Numbered from the stretch's first letter, positions 25,493-35,231 are shown. The stretch is 56,876 nucleotides of DNA from Alphaproteobacteria bacterium (GCA_016124665.1 WGNH01000021.1:83837-140712); one strand, 5' to 3'. Notes: generated from the letters alone by a model not told the origin. Made by a program: numbers and translations.

Positions 25493-26914
25493 ATGGAACG
25501 GCGCCTGCCGTCATTCGTCAGAACGACCGCTTTCCGCCTGACTCTTCTGTCGGCGGCGCTGTTTGCCCTGTCGAGCTTCCTGATTCTGGCTTTCGTCTAC
25601 GCCGCATCGGCGGGGGCCGCCCTGCGCCGCACCGATGCCGTCATCGTCGATGAATTTGCCGCTATCGAGCGCCGCTACGAAGACTCCGGAATAGACGGCG
25701 TCAATCGCTATATCCTGCAGCGCACAGTTGGCGGCAGCGACTTCCTATATCTTCTGATCAATCCGAATGGCCGGCTTTTGTCCGGCAATCTGAATGGCAT
25801 GCCGGATGTCGAGCCGGACAGGGATGGCTGGCTGGATTTTGTCTACGGGCGGGCGCCTGCGGGGGATGCCGACGAGGCACGTGACAGCCGCCGGGCGCGG
25901 GCACGATTGCTGGAAATCGGCGATGGCTATTCGGTTTTTATCGGTGTCGATTTTGAAGACGAAGACCGGCTGATTGGCCGCATGTTGCGCGCGATCCTGA
26001 TTGCTTCGGCACTGGTCATCGCGCTGGGTATCGCCTCCGGTGTTGTGGTCAGCCGCCGCTTTTCGCGCCGTCTTGACGCGATCAATGCCGTGGCCCGGAC
26101 GGTGAAGGGCGGCGACCTGTCGCCGCGAGCACCCCGCAATGGTTCAGGCGATGAACTCGACGAATTGTCGGCGAATTTCAATGCCATGCTGGAGCGCCTG
26201 GAAGAGCTGATGCACCGGATGCGCAATGTCGGGGATTCTATCGCTCATGATTTGCGCTCTCCGCTGACCCGCATGCGCAATCGAATGGAAGATGCCCTGC
26301 GTGAAGGCGGGACACGGCAGAGCCGTCAGGCCGCGCTGGAGCAGGCGCTTGCAGACTCCGATGAATTGCTGGGCGTCTTCAATGCGATTCTGAGCATTTC
26401 ACGTATTGAGGCCGGTGACCGGCGGGAGTCCTTCGAGCGCTTCGACCCTGCGCCGCTGGTGTCGGACATGGGCGAGCTCTACGAGCCGGTGTGCGAGGAC
26501 AGTGGTCACAGCTTTGGCATGCAGGCCGAACCGGGGCTGGAAATTCTCGGAGACCGGAGCCTGTTCTCGCAGGCAATGGCCAATATGCTGGACAATGCGG
26601 TGAAATACACACCGGCAGGCGGGGCCATCCAGTTGCGGTTGCGACGGTGCAGTGATGGACGGGCGGAGATTTCCGTTACTGATACCGGGCCGGGTATACC
26701 GGAAGCGGACCGGTTGCGTGTTACGCAGAGATTTGTGCGGCTGGAAAAGTCGCGCAACCAGCCCGGTTCCGGTCTCGGGCTTAGCCTGGTCAAGGCGATT
26801 GCCGATGTTCATGGTGCCGAATTGCATCTCGAGGAAGGTGCTGGTGGCATTGACGGTCACGGGCCGGGCTTGCGTATAGCCATGATATTCCCGGCCGGCG
26901 AATTGAAGGCTTGA
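25493..26914 (+). CDS. Sensor histidine kinase, DegP operon
   Basis: Membrane kinase of 473 aa with two transmembrane segments (about 11-35 and 163-186) around a periplasmic domain of about 130 residues. A HAMP domain follows (SRRFSRRLDAINAVARTVKGG), then the phospho-acceptor helix with His252 in SIAHDLRSPLTRMRN. The ATP-binding domain has NMLDNAVKYTPAGG, VTDTGPGIP and GSGLGLSLVKAI. A Do-like protease, regulator and kinase in one operon point to sensing of misfolded envelope proteins; the ligand is not known. Confidence 0.94.
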   Translation: MERRLPSFVRTTAFRLTLLSAALFALSSFLILAFVYAASAGAALRRTDAVIVDEFAAIERRYEDSGIDGVNRYILQRTVGGSDFLYLLINPNGRLLSGNLNGMPDVEPDRDGWLDFVYGRAPAGDADEARDSRRARARLLEIGDGYSVFIGVDFEDEDRLIGRMLRAILIASALVIALGIASGVVVSRRFSRRLDAINAVARTVKGGDLSPRAPRNGSGDELDELSANFNAMLERLEELMHRMRNVGDSIAHDLRSPLTRMRNRMEDALREGGTRQSRQAALEQALADSDELLGVFNAILSISRIEAGDRRESFERFDPAPLVSDMGELYEPVCEDSGHSFGMQAEPGLEILGDRSLFSQAMANMLDNAVKYTPAGGAIQLRLRRCSDGRAEISVTDTGPGIPEADRLRVTQRFVRLEKSRNQPGSGLGLSLVKAIADVHGAELHLEEGAGGIDGHGPGLRIAMIFPAGELKA

Positions 26915-26945
26915 ATTTCGGCGCGAAGCAGTAAGGCTTTCGTCC

Positions 26946-29882
26946 ATGGCTCATGCTGACACTCTCTTTTCGCTCCGGACATTTGATGGCACTGCCACTG
27001 ATCTGGCCGAACGCCCGTGCCTATATCCTGATGGATTACCGGCTGCTGAAGCGCGGTTTCTTGATACCGTGTTTGCCAATTCCCCCTATCTCGCCCGGCT
27101 GGCCCGAACCCGCTCCGCGCTGCTGGCGCAATTGGCGGAAATGGATGTGCGGACCATTATTGGCGGACTGACGGCCGATATTGACGGTCTGGCAAGGCAG
27201 GCCTCCAGCGAGGCCGAGCTCGCGGGCGGTCTGCGGCAAATCAAGGGCGATACGCATTTCGCGCTGGGACTGGCCGAAATCTCCGGTGCGATTGAGGTGA
27301 TGGATGCCGCCGCCCTGCTATCGGGATTTGCGGATGCCTGTGTCCGGGGCGGGCTGGCCGGGCTCGTGCGCCTCGGTGCAGAGGCGGGAAAATACGACGC
27401 GTGGACTGATCCGGCCAATCCGTTGCCGGGCGTGTTTTTGCTGGCGCTTGGAAAGCTGGGTGCAGGCGAACTCAATTTTTCGAGCGATATCGATCTGGTG
27501 GCGCTTTATGATCCGGATCACCTCTCCGGGCCGGTCGCCGAGGATCCCGGCAAGCGTCTGCCGCGCCTGATCAAGGCGCTTGTCCGCTTGCTGGAGGAGA
27601 ATACGCCGGATGGATATGTTTTCCGCGTGGATTTGCGGCTGCGGCCAGACCCGTCTGCCACGCCGCCCATCATGTCGATCACGGCGGCGATGAATTATTA
27701 TGAATCGCTCGGGCAGAACTGGGAGCGCGCGGCTTATATCAAGGCCAGACCCTGTGCCGGAGATCAGGAAGCGGCGAAGGCATTTCTTGCGGACATGCGG
27801 CCCTTCATCTGGCGGCGGACGCTGGATTATGCCGCAGTTGAAGACATTCATTCGCTGGCACGGCAGATCCAGTCGGTCGGTGACCGCGCACGGATCCGTC
27901 CCGGCGGGCATGACCTGAAGCTTGGCCGGGGTGGCATCCGGGAGATCGAATTCTTTGCTCAGGTGCCGCAGCTGGTGATGGGAGGGCGTATGCCGGAATT
28001 GCGGCTGACCTCGCCATACAAGGCGCTTTCGGCACTGGCCGCTGCCGACATTATCGACACCGGGAGCGCAAAATCCCTGCAGGCCAATTACCGCTTTCTC
28101 CGGAAAGTGGAGCACCGTATCCAGATGGTGGCCGATGAGCAGACACAGACTTTGCCGGCCGATGATTCTCACCGGAGAGCCATTGCCCATCTGACCGGTC
28201 TTGGATCGCTGGCCGAGCTGGACTCTGCTGTCGTCGAAACACTGCAGAGCGTGCACGCTGCGTTTTCGCGTCAGTTCTCGCACGAGGACAGTCTGGCGGA
28301 TGAATGCGGCAGCCTGATATTCACGGGCGTGGAGCCGACGAAGGAAACGCTGGAGACGCTGTCCGCGCTGGGGTTCCAGTTTCCCGACACGGCCTGGTCG
28401 CGGATGAATTCCTGGCTCGCCGGAAAAGCCCGCGCCCTGCGCACAAACCGCGCCCGTCAGGTTCTGACGCGGGTGGCACCGCGTCTGCTGCGCGCGATGT
28501 CGGACACAGGCGAGCCGGATTCGGCTTTCACACGTTTCGCAGCGTTCATTGAAGGCTTGCCGATGGGCGTCCAGCCTTTGACCATGCTGGAGAACGAGCC
28601 GGACCTGGCACGTGAACTGGTCGCCATCATCGGGCTCGCCCCGCGCATGGCGACAACGCTGGCGCAACGGCCGGCTGTCATGGATGTCATGCTGGATGCC
28701 CGTTTTTCCCAGCCCCTTCGCAATGATGACCCTGATGAGCAGGCCAGACGCATGGCGTTCCAGATGTCGGAAGCCAGGGATGCCGAGGACGCCATGAATC
28801 GCGGCCGCCGGCTGGTGCGGGAAGAGCGCTTTCGCATCGGATCACAATTGCTGGTCGGGCGCGCGGATGCGGAATCCGCCGGCGAGGCATTTGGCCGCCT
28901 GGCCGATATTGCGATCCAGGCCATGGCCGATGTTGCGCTGGAACAGGTCACAGAGCGCTATGGCCCGCCACCCGGTGAATTTGCCGTGCTGGGACTGGGC
29001 AAGCTTGGCAGCCATGAACTTGCCGCGGATTCCGATCTCGACATCATGATGATCTATGATCCGGCGGAGGGGCAGGAGAGTGATGCTCCGGCCTTTTTCA
29101 CCCGTCTGACCCAGCGTCTGGTCAGCGCCCTGTCATCTCCCACGGAAGAAGGCAGCATGTACGAAACCGACATGCAGCTGCGGCCATCCGGCAAGGCCGG
29201 TCCGGTCGCCGTGCGTCTGTCCAGCTTTGGTGAGTACTACCGGGAGAGCGCGTGGACATGGGAAAGAATGGCACTGACCCGCGCGCGCGTAATTACCGGA
29301 TCGCCGGGAATGAGTGATCGCCTCGCAGCCGATATTGAAACAGCGCTGACCTACAGGCTGGATCCGCGCCAGATCGTCAATGATGCACTTGATATGCGCC
29401 GCCGAATGGAACGTGAAAGGCGGGCAAAGGGGGCCTGGGACGTCAAGCGGCGGCCCGGCGGTATTCTGGACATAGAATTCATTGCCCAGACGGGACAGCT
29501 TCTTCTGGCACAACAGGGCCGGTATCAACGCTGCGCCAATACGGCGGCCCAGATCACATCGCTGGAATCGGCAGGATTGCTTGCCGCCGCCGAAGCACAG
29601 TCTTTGCGCCAGAGCATGCGATTATGGCTCAACCTGTCGCAAATTATCCGGACCGCACACGGCAGTGGATTTGATCCCAATTCCGCGTCGAAAGCCTTTG
29701 CGCAGCGATTGTCCGGCGTTGCGGAACAGGCCGATATCCAAGCGCTCGGCAAGCTTGTCGAGACGCGCGCCGATGAAGTCCGCAGAATATTCGAAATCTG
29801 CCTCGGAAAAATGCAGGAGGATGCGACGGATTGCGCGCCGCGGTTCGTTGAATGGAGTGCGAGGCCACAATCTGGAGACTGA
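26946..29882 (+). CDS. glnE: Glutamine synthetase adenylyltransferase/deadenylase GlnE
   Basis: GlnE attaches AMP to, and removes it from, glutamine synthetase according to nitrogen status signalled by PII. The 978-aa protein has two nucleotidyltransferase domains. The N-terminal deadenylase has LGKLGAGELNFSSDIDLVAL; the C-terminal adenylylase has LGKLGSHELAADSDLDIMMI. Both G-x11-DxD metal-binding motifs are intact. The EF-hand gene begins one base after its stop, so part of the next cluster may be read from the same transcript. Confidence 0.97.
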   Translation: MAHADTLFSLRTFDGTATDLAERPCLYPDGLPAAEARFLDTVFANSPYLARLARTRSALLAQLAEMDVRTIIGGLTADIDGLARQASSEAELAGGLRQIKGDTHFALGLAEISGAIEVMDAAALLSGFADACVRGGLAGLVRLGAEAGKYDAWTDPANPLPGVFLLALGKLGAGELNFSSDIDLVALYDPDHLSGPVAEDPGKRLPRLIKALVRLLEENTPDGYVFRVDLRLRPDPSATPPIMSITAAMNYYESLGQNWERAAYIKARPCAGDQEAAKAFLADMRPFIWRRTLDYAAVEDIHSLARQIQSVGDRARIRPGGHDLKLGRGGIREIEFFAQVPQLVMGGRMPELRLTSPYKALSALAAADIIDTGSAKSLQANYRFLRKVEHRIQMVADEQTQTLPADDSHRRAIAHLTGLGSLAELDSAVVETLQSVHAAFSRQFSHEDSLADECGSLIFTGVEPTKETLETLSALGFQFPDTAWSRMNSWLAGKARALRTNRARQVLTRVAPRLLRAMSDTGEPDSAFTRFAAFIEGLPMGVQPLTMLENEPDLARELVAIIGLAPRMATTLAQRPAVMDVMLDARFSQPLRNDDPDEQARRMAFQMSEARDAEDAMNRGRRLVREERFRIGSQLLVGRADAESAGEAFGRLADIAIQAMADVALEQVTERYGPPPGEFAVLGLGKLGSHELAADSDLDIMMIYDPAEGQESDAPAFFTRLTQRLVSALSSPTEEGSMYETDMQLRPSGKAGPVAVRLSSFGEYYRESAWTWERMALTRARVITGSPGMSDRLAADIETALTYRLDPRQIVNDALDMRRRMERERRAKGAWDVKRRPGGILDIEFIAQTGQLLLAQQGRYQRCANTAAQITSLESAGLLAAAEAQSLRQSMRLWLNLSQIIRTAHGSGFDPNSASKAFAQRLSGVAEQADIQALGKLVETRADEVRRIFEICLGKMQEDATDCAPRFVEWSARPQSGD

Positions 29883-29883
29883 C

Positions 29884-30399
29884 ATGAAATCCTCCCTCAT
29901 ACTTGCCGGGATTGCCGGCACACTTGTGTTTGCCGCAGCTGCGGATGCGCAGCATCGCGGTCATGGCGGCCAGGGCGGCCACGGTCCGGCCCGGGCGCTG
30001 ATGATGCTTCAGGCGGCCGATGCCAATGGCGACAATTCCGTCACGCGGGCTGAAGTTGATGCGCTGCAGGCTGAAATGTTCGAATGGATGGACCGGAATG
30101 GTGATGGCGTGTTGTCCAGCGCTGACCGGTCACCCATGCATCAGCGGCTCGCCGCCCTGCATGAGGCATCGGGTGAAACGCGCGGCCGCCGTCATGGGCG
30201 CATGGGCCGCGGGCATCAGGATCGTGATGCCAATGGCGATGGCGAGATTTCGCGCGAGGAATTTCTCGGCGGTGACAACCCGATGTTCGAGCGTCTGGAC
30301 GCAAATGATGATAATGTGATCACGCCTGACGAACTCGATGCGGCCGTCGAATCCGGCCGTGATCGCCGCGAGAACCGCATCTTCTGGTGGCGTGACTGA
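29884..30399 (+). CDS. Secreted four-EF-hand calcium-binding protein
   Basis: The 171-aa protein starts with a signal peptide (KSSLILAG, hydrophobic core, ending ADAQ), followed by a His/Gly-rich linker. Four EF-hand loops are visible: DANGDNSVTRAE, DRNGDGVLSSAD, DANGDGEISREE and DANDDNVITPDE, with canonical Asp/Asn/Gly spacing and acidic position 12 in most. It should bind Ca2+ in the periplasm. ATG 29884 follows the glnE stop by one base, with GGAG at 29875-29878. A sigma/anti-sigma/sensor set follows, making it a likely partner or target of that system. Confidence 0.9.
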   Translation: MKSSLILAGIAGTLVFAAAADAQHRGHGGQGGHGPARALMMLQAADANGDNSVTRAEVDALQAEMFEWMDRNGDGVLSSADRSPMHQRLAALHEASGETRGRRHGRMGRGHQDRDANGDGEISREEFLGGDNPMFERLDANDDNVITPDELDAAVESGRDRRENRIFWWRD

Positions 30400-30440
30400 C
30401 CGACCGTGTGCCGTGCGGGGAGAAAGGGTGCTGATCCCGT

Positions 30441-31067
30441 ATGCCTGACAGACCCCCAAACGGCACACTTCCGGTCGATTACGAGGCTGATGCGGCGCTG
30501 ATGCGCCGTATCGCTTCGGGCGACAAGACTGCCGGACGGGAATTGATGGAGCGGTCGCTGGGCCAGGTTCTGGCCATTGGCCGCCGGATATTACGTGACC
30601 CGGCCGAGGCCGAAGATCTTGCACAGGACACTTTCATTCGTGCCTGGAAGGCTGCGCCGGACTGGCAGCCGGGTCAGGCAAAGCTGGAAAGCTGGATGTG
30701 CCGGATTGCAACCAATCTCTGCCTGGACCGCTTGCGCAAGAAGCGTGAGGCCCTGATGGAAACGCCACCGGAATTGCGGGATGGTGCCGTGACGGCAGAT
30801 GATGCTCTGATCGCAAGCGAGACCGGGCTGCGTGTCATGGCGGCCATTGCGGCCTTGCCGGAACGGCAAAGACTGGCGCTGGAGCTATGCCATTTTCAGG
30901 ATTACAGCAATATCGAGGCCGCGGATAAGCTGGAAATCAGTGTGGACGCGCTAGAATCCCTGCTGGCAAGAGGCCGGCGGAAATTGAAGGCAAAGCTGAT
31001 GCCACAGCGCGAAGAATTGATGTCCAGCCTGTCGCAAGCGGCAGGATCAACGCCGGAGGTGATGTGA
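30441..31067 (+). CDS. ECF-type RNA polymerase sigma factor
   Basis: Sigma factor of 208 aa with regions 2 and 4 only. Region 2 includes GRRILRDPAEAEDLAQDTFIRAW and the -10-contacting SWMCRIATNLCLDRLRKKRE. Region 4 is ALPERQRLALELCHFQDYSN followed by a helix-turn-helix (AADKLEISVDALESLLARGRRKLK). The next gene, a probable membrane anti-sigma factor, overlaps its stop (TGATG) with GGAGG at 31055-31059. The translation start at ATG 30441 has only weak upstream signals. Confidence 0.93.
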   Translation: MPDRPPNGTLPVDYEADAALMRRIASGDKTAGRELMERSLGQVLAIGRRILRDPAEAEDLAQDTFIRAWKAAPDWQPGQAKLESWMCRIATNLCLDRLRKKREALMETPPELRDGAVTADDALIASETGLRVMAAIAALPERQRLALELCHFQDYSNIEAADKLEISVDALESLLARGRRKLKAKLMPQREELMSSLSQAAGSTPEVM

Positions 31068-31480
31068 TGGACAGGAAACGATTTGAAGATCTGGCGGAAA
31101 CCTGGGGCGGTGAACTGTCGCGCTGGCCGGACGCGTTCCGAGCCGATGCGGCCACTTTCCTGCGCGCGGATCCGGCGGCTGCAGACATTCTGTCAGACGC
31201 ATCAGAACTCGACGATTTGCTGGAGACCGCCAGACACGCTGATGGCAGTGAATTGCTCGCACACCGGATCATGCGGTCTTTTCCGAAACCGGCGTTTGAT
31301 GCTGACTGGCGGCGGCCGGCCATGGCAGCCGCGGCCGCGCTGGTGATCGGGGTGGCGGGCGGATTTGCGGGCGGCGCCCTTGTTCCGGCACCGTTCAGCG
31401 ATGAAACCTCGCTTGAATATGCTGATGCCTTTGACGGTCTTGAAGAAGACTGGTCGGCGCTGGACTGGAGTGATGCATGA
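31067..31480 (+). CDS. Probable membrane-bound anti-sigma factor
   Basis: The 137-aa protein has a cytoplasmic helical N-terminus (residues 1-80), one transmembrane segment (about 85-106) and a short acidic periplasmic tail. This layout, directly after an ECF sigma gene, fits a CnrY-like or otherwise small anti-sigma factor. No HxxxCxxC zinc anti-sigma motif is present. ATG 31067 has GGAGG 7 bases upstream and shares a base with the sigma stop. The 3' end overlaps the next gene by 4 bases. Confidence 0.75.
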   Translation: MDRKRFEDLAETWGGELSRWPDAFRADAATFLRADPAAADILSDASELDDLLETARHADGSELLAHRIMRSFPKPAFDADWRRPAMAAAAALVIGVAGGFAGGALVPAPFSDETSLEYADAFDGLEEDWSALDWSDA

Positions 31481-32022
31481 CACGCGCCTTGCCCTGGATA
31501 ATTGCCTTGCTGATTTCGCTGACGGCGAATGGTGTGATGACCGGTCTGGTCCTGCACCAGCTTGTCGGCGGTCCGCGTATCGGGACTGTTTTGCCACATG
31601 AGGGTCACGGCCCGCCTCCCCGGGGTGAATGGCGGGGCGAGGGGCGGGGCTTCAATATCCGCGCCTTCATACACAATCTGCCGGATGAACAGCGCGAGAT
31701 TGCGCGGCAACGCTTCGAGCAGGATCGCGAGGCTATCCGCCAGCTGATGATCGACGCCCGCGCCGCACAACTGGCAGCTGAGCAGGCTCTGTCGGCCACG
31801 CCTTATGATGCGGTGGAAGCTGCTGATGCACTCAATCAGTTGCGTGATCGTCGGTTCGCCATCGAAAGCGCGTTTGAAGCCATTGTGCTGGATGTGGTGG
31901 CGGAAATGCCACCGGAACAGCGTCTGCAGGCGCTGGCCGCTGGCCGGAGCGGCCCGCCAAGGCATGGCCGCGGCCGCCATGGGGCTGACGGGCCGGGGAC
32001 TCCTCCGGGTGGCGGTTTCTGA
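31477..32022 (+). CDS. CnrX/Spy-like periplasmic metal-sensor protein
   Basis: The 181-aa protein has an N-terminal membrane anchor (about 7-28), then a His/Gly/Pro-rich stretch, then a helical hairpin of the heavy-metal-resistance/Spy type (FIHNLPDEQREIARQRFEQD, later RFAIESAFEAIVLDVVAEMPPEQR). The C-terminus is again His/Gly/Arg-rich and could bind metal. In the cnrYXH system the CnrX sensor releases sigma CnrH from CnrY; the same three roles are encoded here in the order sigma, anti-sigma, sensor. Its stop abuts the stop of the convergent kinase gene within TGATCA. Confidence 0.82.
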   Translation: MTRALPWIIALLISLTANGVMTGLVLHQLVGGPRIGTVLPHEGHGPPPRGEWRGEGRGFNIRAFIHNLPDEQREIARQRFEQDREAIRQLMIDARAAQLAAEQALSATPYDAVEAADALNQLRDRRFAIESAFEAIVLDVVAEMPPEQRLQALAAGRSGPPRHGRGRHGADGPGTPPGGGF

Positions 32023-34602
32023 TCAGGCGGCGTCGGTTTCGGTGTCCCGGAATCCGTAATCTGCTGAATCATTGTCGTCGGCATTTCCGGTTTCACCGCC
32101 GTCAAACGGCACAATAATAGTGACCGTGGTGCCTTCACCGAGTTCGCTGTCAATCTTCATTTCGCCGCCATGCATCTCGACAAGGGATTTGGACAGGGCG
32201 AGGCCAAGACCGGTTCCCTGATGACTCTTGGAATGCTGGCTCTCGATTTGCTCGAAGGGCCGGCCGAGGCGCGGCAGATCTTCCTTGGGAATACCGATGC
32301 CGGTGTCGGCGACCTGCAGGGCGAGTCGGCCCTGATACTCGAAGCTGCGGACAGTGACGCGGCCCTCCTCGGGGGTAAACTTCACGGCATTGGAGAGGAG
32401 GTTGAGGATGACCTGCTTGAAGGCGCGCGGATCGGCCGTCATGTCCGGTATGGTGTCGTCGAGCTCGATGATCAGGCGGATGGATTTCTCGTCGGCGCGG
32501 GCCTTCACGAGCCGCGTGCTCTGCTCGACAATATCGGCAAGGCTGACCGGCTCCTTCTGCAGCTGCATCTTGCCGGCCTCGATCTTGGACATGTCCAGGA
32601 TATCATTGATCAGCGACAGCAAATGCTGGCCGGAGGTGTGAATGTCTTTCACATAGTCGACATAGCGGTTGTCGCCCAACGGACCGAACATTTCGCGCAA
32701 CATGATTTCCGAGAAGCCGTTGACGGCGTTGAGCGGCGTGCGCAATTCGTGGCTCATATTGGCTAGGAATTCGCTCTTTGACCGGTTGGCTTCCTCGGCG
32801 CGGATCTTTTCCTGCTCGTATTTGTTGGCGAGCTCGGCGATGCGTTGCTGGTTGCGGCGTACATCTTCCACCGTATTGCGCAAGCGCTGTTCGGAATCCT
32901 TGAGGGCGCGTTCCTGGTTTTTCAGATCCGTGATATCGGCTCCGACGCTGACGAGGCCGCCATCACTGGTCGCGCGTTCGGAATAGTGAAGCCAGCGGCC
33001 ATCCTTCAATTCCATTTCATAGGCTTCGCCGGAATTGGTTCCGCCCTGCACCGAACGGATAGCCCGGCCGGCGCCAGCTTCCACATCGCTGTAGGACATT
33101 CCGGGCTTGAGCCCGCTTTCCGTAAAATCGAAGAAATCACGGAATTTCCGGTTCCACATCACCAGACGGCGCCGCGGATCCCACAGTACAAAGGATTCCG
33201 ACATCGACTCCAATGCGGCGCGCAACCGGTTTTCCGCTGCCGCGACCCGGGCCTGCGCGCCCTTGCGTTCGGTAATGTCGATGGCGACACCGACCAGCCT
33301 GTCAGTCGTGCCGTCCTGCATTTCGCCCCAGGGGCGGCCGCGCAAATGAAACCAGACCGGCAGGCTGCGGGCCTGGGCTTCGATGTCGATATCCCCGGCC
33401 TTGCTGGAGCCGCGAATGGCCGCGGCAATGCGTTGGCGGTCATTCTGGTTGAACAGGGACAGGAATTCAGATCCGGACAACATCATGGCTTCATCACGCC
33501 CGATGATCCGCGCAAAGGAATCCGTAAGGTAGACGGTGTCACGCTTGCGGTCCCAGTCCCAGACACCGCATCGCGCGCCCTCGATGGCCAGGCGGAAGCG
33601 TTTCTCGCTATCGCCGAGGGCCAGGCGGGCCGATTTGAGACTGTTCATCTGTGTCGACAGCGCGGCGGAAAGGCCGATCGCGAAAATGACCGGCGCAACA
33701 AACAGCAGACCATAGAGTATGCGGGTCCGTGTCCATGCTCCCTGATTGATATTCGGCGTGCCGATAACGGCGACCGTCAATCCCTCAAAGGGGAGGGGGG
33801 CTGCCGCCAGCACCATTTCGCGTTCGCCGATCCGGACATCGGTCAGTGCCTCTCCGCTTTGTGCGATCTGGTGCACTGTACCGTCTGGGAGGCCGAACCG
33901 CCGGGCCAGGGGTTCGGCAAACAGCCCATCCGAGCGCGGCGGCTGCATGGCCAGAGCGCGGCCATCCTCGCCGATCAAAATCGCAACATGTGCCGGATCG
34001 GCCGTGGGCAGGAGCGCGGCCGGATCGAGCCGCAACAACACAGCGCCGACCTCACCCGACCGGGTCAGTACCGGGATGGCCGCGGCAATTTCAGGGAGGC
34101 CATCAGCGTTTGAAATCACGGATGTCAGACCAGACGGTGAGGCCAGGGCCATACCGGTCAGTGATTGAAGCTCGGCCGGAACATCCTGACCGGGGGCCAG
34201 ATAGACGGCTTCGCGTACAGCATTGATGGACCGGACCGGCTCAAGCCTCTGGTTCAGGATTGCCGGGAAATCCTCGGCCGGGATTTCACGTGCATCGGTG
34301 ATCGAAACACTGACCGCGGTCAGTGTTTCGCGGAGGACGGCGGTCGCTCCATCGGCACGGTAGATCGCTTCGCGGGAATGCCTTTCCTGCGCATCGAACC
34401 GGGTGGCCACGCTTTCCTGATACAGCTTGAAGCCGATCACGCCGCCGAACATGGCGGTGAAGAGAATGACGGAAAGGACGATCCAGACGACACCCCGGCC
34501 TTCGCCCGAGAAGCTGGCGGCCTGCGGCGTCGCGGCCTTGGTTCGCGGTGCAGGGCGAACTTTTCTGGCCTTTGCAGGCGGGGCTGAATCGCGGCGAATC
34601 AT
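32023..34602 (-). CDS. Membrane PAS-domain sensor histidine kinase
   Basis: Kinase of 859 aa. Two transmembrane segments (about 38-62 and 288-312) enclose a large periplasmic, Cache-like sensor region. Two PAS domains follow (about 320-440, with RFRLAIEGARCGVWDWDRKR, and about 455-570, with RLRAALESMSESFVLWDPRR), then a coiled coil and the phospho-acceptor His618 in LANMSHELRTPLNAVNGF. The ATPase domain has NLLSNAVKFTPEEG, VADTGIGIP and GTGLGLALSKSLV. No receiver domain is attached; the response regulator gene upstream (34662-35171) is the probable partner. Confidence 0.94.
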   Translation of the reverse strand: MIRRDSAPPAKARKVRPAPRTKAATPQAASFSGEGRGVVWIVLSVILFTAMFGGVIGFKLYQESVATRFDAQERHSREAIYRADGATAVLRETLTAVSVSITDAREIPAEDFPAILNQRLEPVRSINAVREAVYLAPGQDVPAELQSLTGMALASPSGLTSVISNADGLPEIAAAIPVLTRSGEVGAVLLRLDPAALLPTADPAHVAILIGEDGRALAMQPPRSDGLFAEPLARRFGLPDGTVHQIAQSGEALTDVRIGEREMVLAAAPLPFEGLTVAVIGTPNINQGAWTRTRILYGLLFVAPVIFAIGLSAALSTQMNSLKSARLALGDSEKRFRLAIEGARCGVWDWDRKRDTVYLTDSFARIIGRDEAMMLSGSEFLSLFNQNDRQRIAAAIRGSSKAGDIDIEAQARSLPVWFHLRGRPWGEMQDGTTDRLVGVAIDITERKGAQARVAAAENRLRAALESMSESFVLWDPRRRLVMWNRKFRDFFDFTESGLKPGMSYSDVEAGAGRAIRSVQGGTNSGEAYEMELKDGRWLHYSERATSDGGLVSVGADITDLKNQERALKDSEQRLRNTVEDVRRNQQRIAELANKYEQEKIRAEEANRSKSEFLANMSHELRTPLNAVNGFSEIMLREMFGPLGDNRYVDYVKDIHTSGQHLLSLINDILDMSKIEAGKMQLQKEPVSLADIVEQSTRLVKARADEKSIRLIIELDDTIPDMTADPRAFKQVILNLLSNAVKFTPEEGRVTVRSFEYQGRLALQVADTGIGIPKEDLPRLGRPFEQIESQHSKSHQGTGLGLALSKSLVEMHGGEMKIDSELGEGTTVTIIVPFDGGETGNADDNDSADYGFRDTETDAA

Positions 34603-34661
34603 TCCGCCCAGATTAGAGACCCAACCGGCAGGCTGTCGACCGGCAATATCGAGCCAGAAAA

Positions 34662-35171
34662 TCAGGCGACGTTGGGCTGTGCCGGGTCGTCTGACCGGCG
34701 CTCCGGTCCCTTGTACTTGTCTGGATCGTGACGGCGGCGGTCCGGGCCAAAGAATACCTTGGTGCGGACAAAGGGCCGCGCCCGGTCAATGACCGCGCCG
34801 ATCTTGCGATAGAGATCGGTTGCCGTGATCGGTTTTGCACAGAATTCTGTTGCCCCTGCATCGCGCGCTGCAAGAACGCGGGTTTTTTCGGCATAGGCGG
34901 ACAACATGATGATCGGCATGAACGGATTTTCCATGCGGTTTTCATCGCGCATGTATTTGATCAGTTCGAGCCCGTCCATTCCGTCCATCTGGAAATCGAG
35001 TATCGCGATGTCGATGGATTCATTCCTGAGAATCTCGAGCGCTTCCTGACCCGAACAGGCATCATAGATCTTGTGGACACCAAACCCGTTCAGCAAAGTG
35101 CGGACGATCTTCAGCATATGCGCATTGTCGTCGACAATCAGGAATGAAAGTTTGCTCAGATCTGCAGGCAT
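34662..35171 (-). CDS. Single-domain response regulator with basic C-terminal tail
   Basis: The 169-aa protein has a CheY-type receiver (acidic pair in LIVDDNAH, phospho-acceptor Asp59 in AILDFQMDGMDG, Lys in CAKPITATDL), then a C-terminal extension of about 40 residues with FFGPDRRRHD and GPERR. There is no DNA-binding domain, so output is through protein contact. The kinase gene follows 59 bases downstream. A CtrA-like motif lies 45 bases upstream of its start (35217-35231). Confidence 0.92.
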   Translation of the reverse strand: MPADLSKLSFLIVDDNAHMLKIVRTLLNGFGVHKIYDACSGQEALEILRNESIDIAILDFQMDGMDGLELIKYMRDENRMENPFMPIIMLSAYAEKTRVLAARDAGATEFCAKPITATDLYRKIGAVIDRARPFVRTKVFFGPDRRRHDPDKYKGPERRSDDPAQPNVA

Positions 35172-35216
35172 CTGTCCAACCGTGACTCGTTGAAAGATCC
35201 AATTAGCACGAAACGG

Positions 35217-35231
35217 TTAGGCCGACGTTAA
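35217..35231 (-). promoter_or_regulatory. CtrA-like site TTAA-N7-CTAA upstream of the response regulator
   Basis: Read on the minus strand the site is TTAACGTCGGCCTAA followed by C. It differs from the CtrA consensus TTAA-N7-TTAAC at one position. It lies 45 bases before the start codon at 35171. The first TTAA overlaps the stop codon of the upstream unknown gene. A matching site precedes that gene too. Confidence 0.5.

Noticed and set aside
27318-28667. 449-codon minus-strand frame inside glnE
   Set aside because: Both GlnE catalytic domains read through this region on the plus strand. No family resemblance is seen on the minus strand.
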